Part shown: positions 6,420-7,778 of the stretch, in pieces
How positions within the stretch are numbered: the first letter of the stretch is position 1
Layout: every line of letters starts with the position of its first letter
DNA from: Lentimicrobiaceae bacterium
GTDB lineage: Bacteria; Bacteroidota; Bacteroidia; Bacteroidales; SKPS01
DNA length: 7,778 nt
Assembly: GCA_007119395.1 (NCBI GenBank)
Contig: SKPS01000195.1
Span: forward strand, 1-7,778
Direction: 5' to 3'
Notes under the pieces: model-generated
Told to the model about the DNA's origin: nothing
Databases searched by the model: none
Seen by the model: the letters and a program-made list of their open reading frames with translations, nothing else
Made by a program: the position numbers and the translations under genes

Positions 6420-7031
6420 CTACATGCCGCGGGCTTCCATGTATTGCTCAAGCAGCTTGGCAACGTACTTACCAAACACATCAAACTCGATGTTCACCAT
6501 AGTGCCCTCCCTGAAGTGCTTAAAGTTGGTCACCTGATAAGTATACGGAATAATTGCTACAGAGAAATGATCCTTTTCGGAATCTACCACCGTAAGGCTT
6601 ACCCCGTTAACAGATATGGAGCCCTTCTCCACTGTAATATTGCCCTCACCCGGATCGTACTTGAACGTGAACTTCCAGCTCCCTTCGGTCTCTTCAACCT
6701 TTGTGCAAATCGCCGTTTGGTCAACATGCCCCTGCACAATGTGGCCATCAAGCCGCTCGCCCATCACCATGCTACGCTCTAAATTGACCTCAGTGCCAAC
6801 CTCCCAGGTGCCCAAATTGGTCTTTTGCAAAGTCTCGTCAATGGCCGTAACCACATAACGGTTCTGCTCCGGCATCACCTTGACCACGGTTAAACAAGCA
6901 CCATCGTGTGACATGCTCTGGTCAACTTTTAACTCTTTCGCAATCTCCGTTTCAAGTGTGAAATGGATATTGCTCTGATCCCTTTCAATAGACGCAACAC
7001 GCGCCATACGCTCTACTATTCCTGTAAACAT
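6420..7031 (-). CDS. ribE: Riboflavin synthase, alpha subunit type
   Basis: This enzyme joins two molecules of 6,7-dimethyl-8-ribityllumazine to give riboflavin and a pyrimidinedione, the last step of vitamin B2 synthesis. The 203-residue protein has the usual two lumazine-binding repeats, about 1-90 and 91-190. Visible motifs are MFTGIVE at 1-7 (Phe2 takes part in the active site), SHDGACLTV at 41-49 with Cys46, GHIVQGHVD at 96-104 with His102, and the second-repeat copy SVNGVSLTV at 140-148 with Ser145. The start is set by MFTGIVE, the near-invariant N-terminus of the family; the frame stays open to 7121, but the extra residues do not belong. Other rib genes are not in the window. The gene leads the minus-strand block, with dus next; a -7 box candidate lies about 130 bp upstream. 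No FMN riboswitch was recognised in the leader. Confidence 0.96.
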   Translation of the reverse strand: MFTGIVERMARVASIERDQSNIHFTLETEIAKELKVDQSMSHDGACLTVVKVMPEQNRYVVTAIDETLQKTNLGTWEVGTEVNLERSMVMGERLDGHIVQGHVDQTAICTKVEETEGSWKFTFKYDPGEGNITVEKGSISVNGVSLTVVDSEKDHFSVAIIPYTYQVTNFKHFREGTMVNIEFDVFGKYVAKLLEQYMEARGM

Positions 7032-7134
7032 TTGTTTGTGTTGATTAATTGTTTTCAGGGCGCAAGATACCCATTTTTTACATACCTGCAGCATGAACCC
7101 CCTACACTGCCTAGGTAGCACATGGATTATTTCG

Positions 7135-7142
7135 TAATTTTG
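7135..7142 (+). promoter_or_regulatory. -7 promoter element candidate for the glycosyltransferase gene
   Basis: TAATTTTG on the plus strand is a full match to TAnnTTTG. There is no TTG at the expected distance upstream. The leader would be about 200 nt, which is long, so a promoter closer to 7347 that I cannot recognise is also possible. Confidence 0.3.
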
Positions 7143-7161
7143 TACCTGGGGAAAACAGTGG

Positions 7162-7169
7162 CAAAACTA
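7162..7169 (-). promoter_or_regulatory. -7 promoter element candidate for ribE-dus
   Basis: TAGTTTTG on the minus strand is a full match to TAnnTTTG. A TTG about 20 nt upstream is missing. The predicted transcript starts near 7155, giving a leader of about 124 nt before the ribE ATG at 7031. Confidence 0.38.
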
Positions 7170-7346
7170 TACTGCGGCTTGTGGGTATGATGATGAAGAG
7201 CTCATCTCAATTTCATTGCTCCCACTTTTGTTCCTCATCAACGGAAATCGATGCCTGCAAATGGGATCTGCCCGGAATAATGCGATAACAATCTGCCAAA
7301 CCCTGTGCACAACCTGCATCAACAAAAAATATTTATCGATTGAGCA

Positions 7347-7778
7347 ATGTCTTTACAACAACAGTCTGAAATACAAAGCCTGTGCAAGAAATATGAAGTG
7401 AACCTGGTCAAGACCGGTGAGCTTTCTAAAAAATACAACTGTATTGTCTTTACGCAGGCGTACAACGAGCAGCGTCATGCATCGGCTTTTCTTGAAAACA
7501 TCCGCTCCTATTCCGATGGTGTGGTTGTGCTCGACGACGGAAGCACCGATGGCACGGGGGAGCTCTTTATGGGTGACCAGGTGGTGATTCATCTACGAAG
7601 ACCGGTGAACAGTATGTTTAACGACTTCAACAACAGGAACCTGTTAATGGAACTTGGCGTGGTGCTCAATACCCGCTGGCTGCTGTTTCTGGACCTGGAT
7701 GAACGACTGGATACCTCAGGTATACCCGCGTTCAAATGGCTCACCAAACTGCCTGGTCTTGACTTTGTCAGATTTCGC
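7347..7778 (+). CDS. Family 2 (GT-A fold) glycosyltransferase, N-terminal part
   Basis: The first 144 residues of a glycosyltransferase are visible; the frame stays open at the right edge. After about 30 residues, the nucleotide-sugar binding fold begins: IVFTQAYNEQ at 33-42, where the Asn-Glu is typical of GT2, then VVVLDDGSTDGT at 59-70 with the UDP- or GDP-sugar binding DDGSTD, and FLDLDERLD at 114-122, with D116-x-D118 as the probable metal-binding DxD motif. There is no signal peptide or membrane segment in the visible part, so the catalytic domain is cytosolic. ATG at 7347 is the first start after an in-frame TGA at 7341; no Shine-Dalgarno sequence is seen. It is transcribed away from ribE. 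Acceptor and donor sugars cannot be deduced; nearby manC makes a GDP-mannose donor plausible but unproven. Confidence 0.9.
   Translation, partial: MSLQQQSEIQSLCKKYEVNLVKTGELSKKYNCIVFTQAYNEQRHASAFLENIRSYSDGVVVLDDGSTDGTGELFMGDQVVIHLRRPVNSMFNDFNNRNLLMELGVVLNTRWLLFLDLDERLDTSGIPAFKWLTKLPGLDFVRFR

Larger units (their letters stand above)
7032..7346. other. Divergent intergenic region between ribE and the glycosyltransferase gene
   Basis: These 315 bp separate two genes transcribed away from each other, so both should have promoters here. Full -7 box matches occur on the minus strand (7162-7169) and the plus strand (7135-7142); neither has a clear TTG at -33. No credible coding frame, tRNA or riboswitch was recognised. 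The 60 bp before the glycosyltransferase ATG are A+T-rich at the end (near 7321-7340). Confidence 0.55.

Noticed and set aside
7032..7121. N-terminal extension of ribE to ATG at 7121
   Set aside because: The family starts at MFTGIVE; the extra 30 residues have no signal or domain features and would be mere leader sequence read in frame.
7032..7160. FMN riboswitch in the ribE leader
   Set aside because: The conserved riboswitch core elements were not seen in the leader on the minus strand, and only a short leader is available.
7216..7401. 61-residue plus-strand frame before the glycosyltransferase
   Set aside because: It overlaps the glycosyltransferase start in another frame and has no start context or protein motif; it is probably a chance frame.
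1..7778. Defence system, CRISPR, mobile element or phage content
   Set aside because: Every sizeable gene is explained by housekeeping or envelope functions, and no terminal inverted repeats, array repeats or transposase motifs were found.

Overview
The window looks like chromosomal DNA of a Bacteroidota bacterium, most likely Bacteroidales or a close relative. The evidence is a peptidase family S46 dipeptidyl-peptidase with the typical DEGMW start and NHHCGY motif, several small lipoproteins with Bacteroidetes-style lipoboxes, and several matches to the Bacteroidetes promoter (TTG, about 20 nt, TAnnTTTG) placed just upstream of genes. Base composition is moderate and even; no insertion sequence, CRISPR array, tRNA or rRNA was seen.

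All genes but one lie on the minus strand, so transcription runs right to left. At the right edge a family 2 glycosyltransferase (plus strand, cut by the window end) diverges from ribE. Leftward from that divergent gap come riboflavin synthase (ribE), a DusC-like tRNA-dihydrouridine synthase (41 bp later), a 64-residue lipoprotein-like peptide not obviously annotated by length, mannose-1-phosphate guanylyltransferase (manC) and an S46 dipeptidyl-peptidase of DPP7 type (22 bp after manC). A 14-bp hairpin closes this block. After a 393-bp gap come a lipoprotein with a complete von Willebrand factor A domain and, beyond a 12-bp hairpin, the first 81 residues of another lipoprotein that leaves the window on the left.

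Functionally this is mainly housekeeping and cell-envelope content. RibE makes riboflavin, the precursor of the FMN that Dus enzymes use. ManC makes GDP-mannose, the donor for envelope polysaccharides, and the glycosyltransferase at the right edge may act in the same area, though its substrate is unknown. DPP7 trims peptides in the periplasm for a peptide-using lifestyle. The VWA lipoprotein and its neighbour are surface or periplasmic proteins of unknown partner.

I found no convincing new multi-gene system. The observations most worth a second look are the small Cys-rich lipoprotein between dus and manC, the manC promoter with a 9-bp direct repeat around it, the two facing promoter-like elements in the divergent gap, and the VWA/lipoprotein pair separated by a perfect hairpin.
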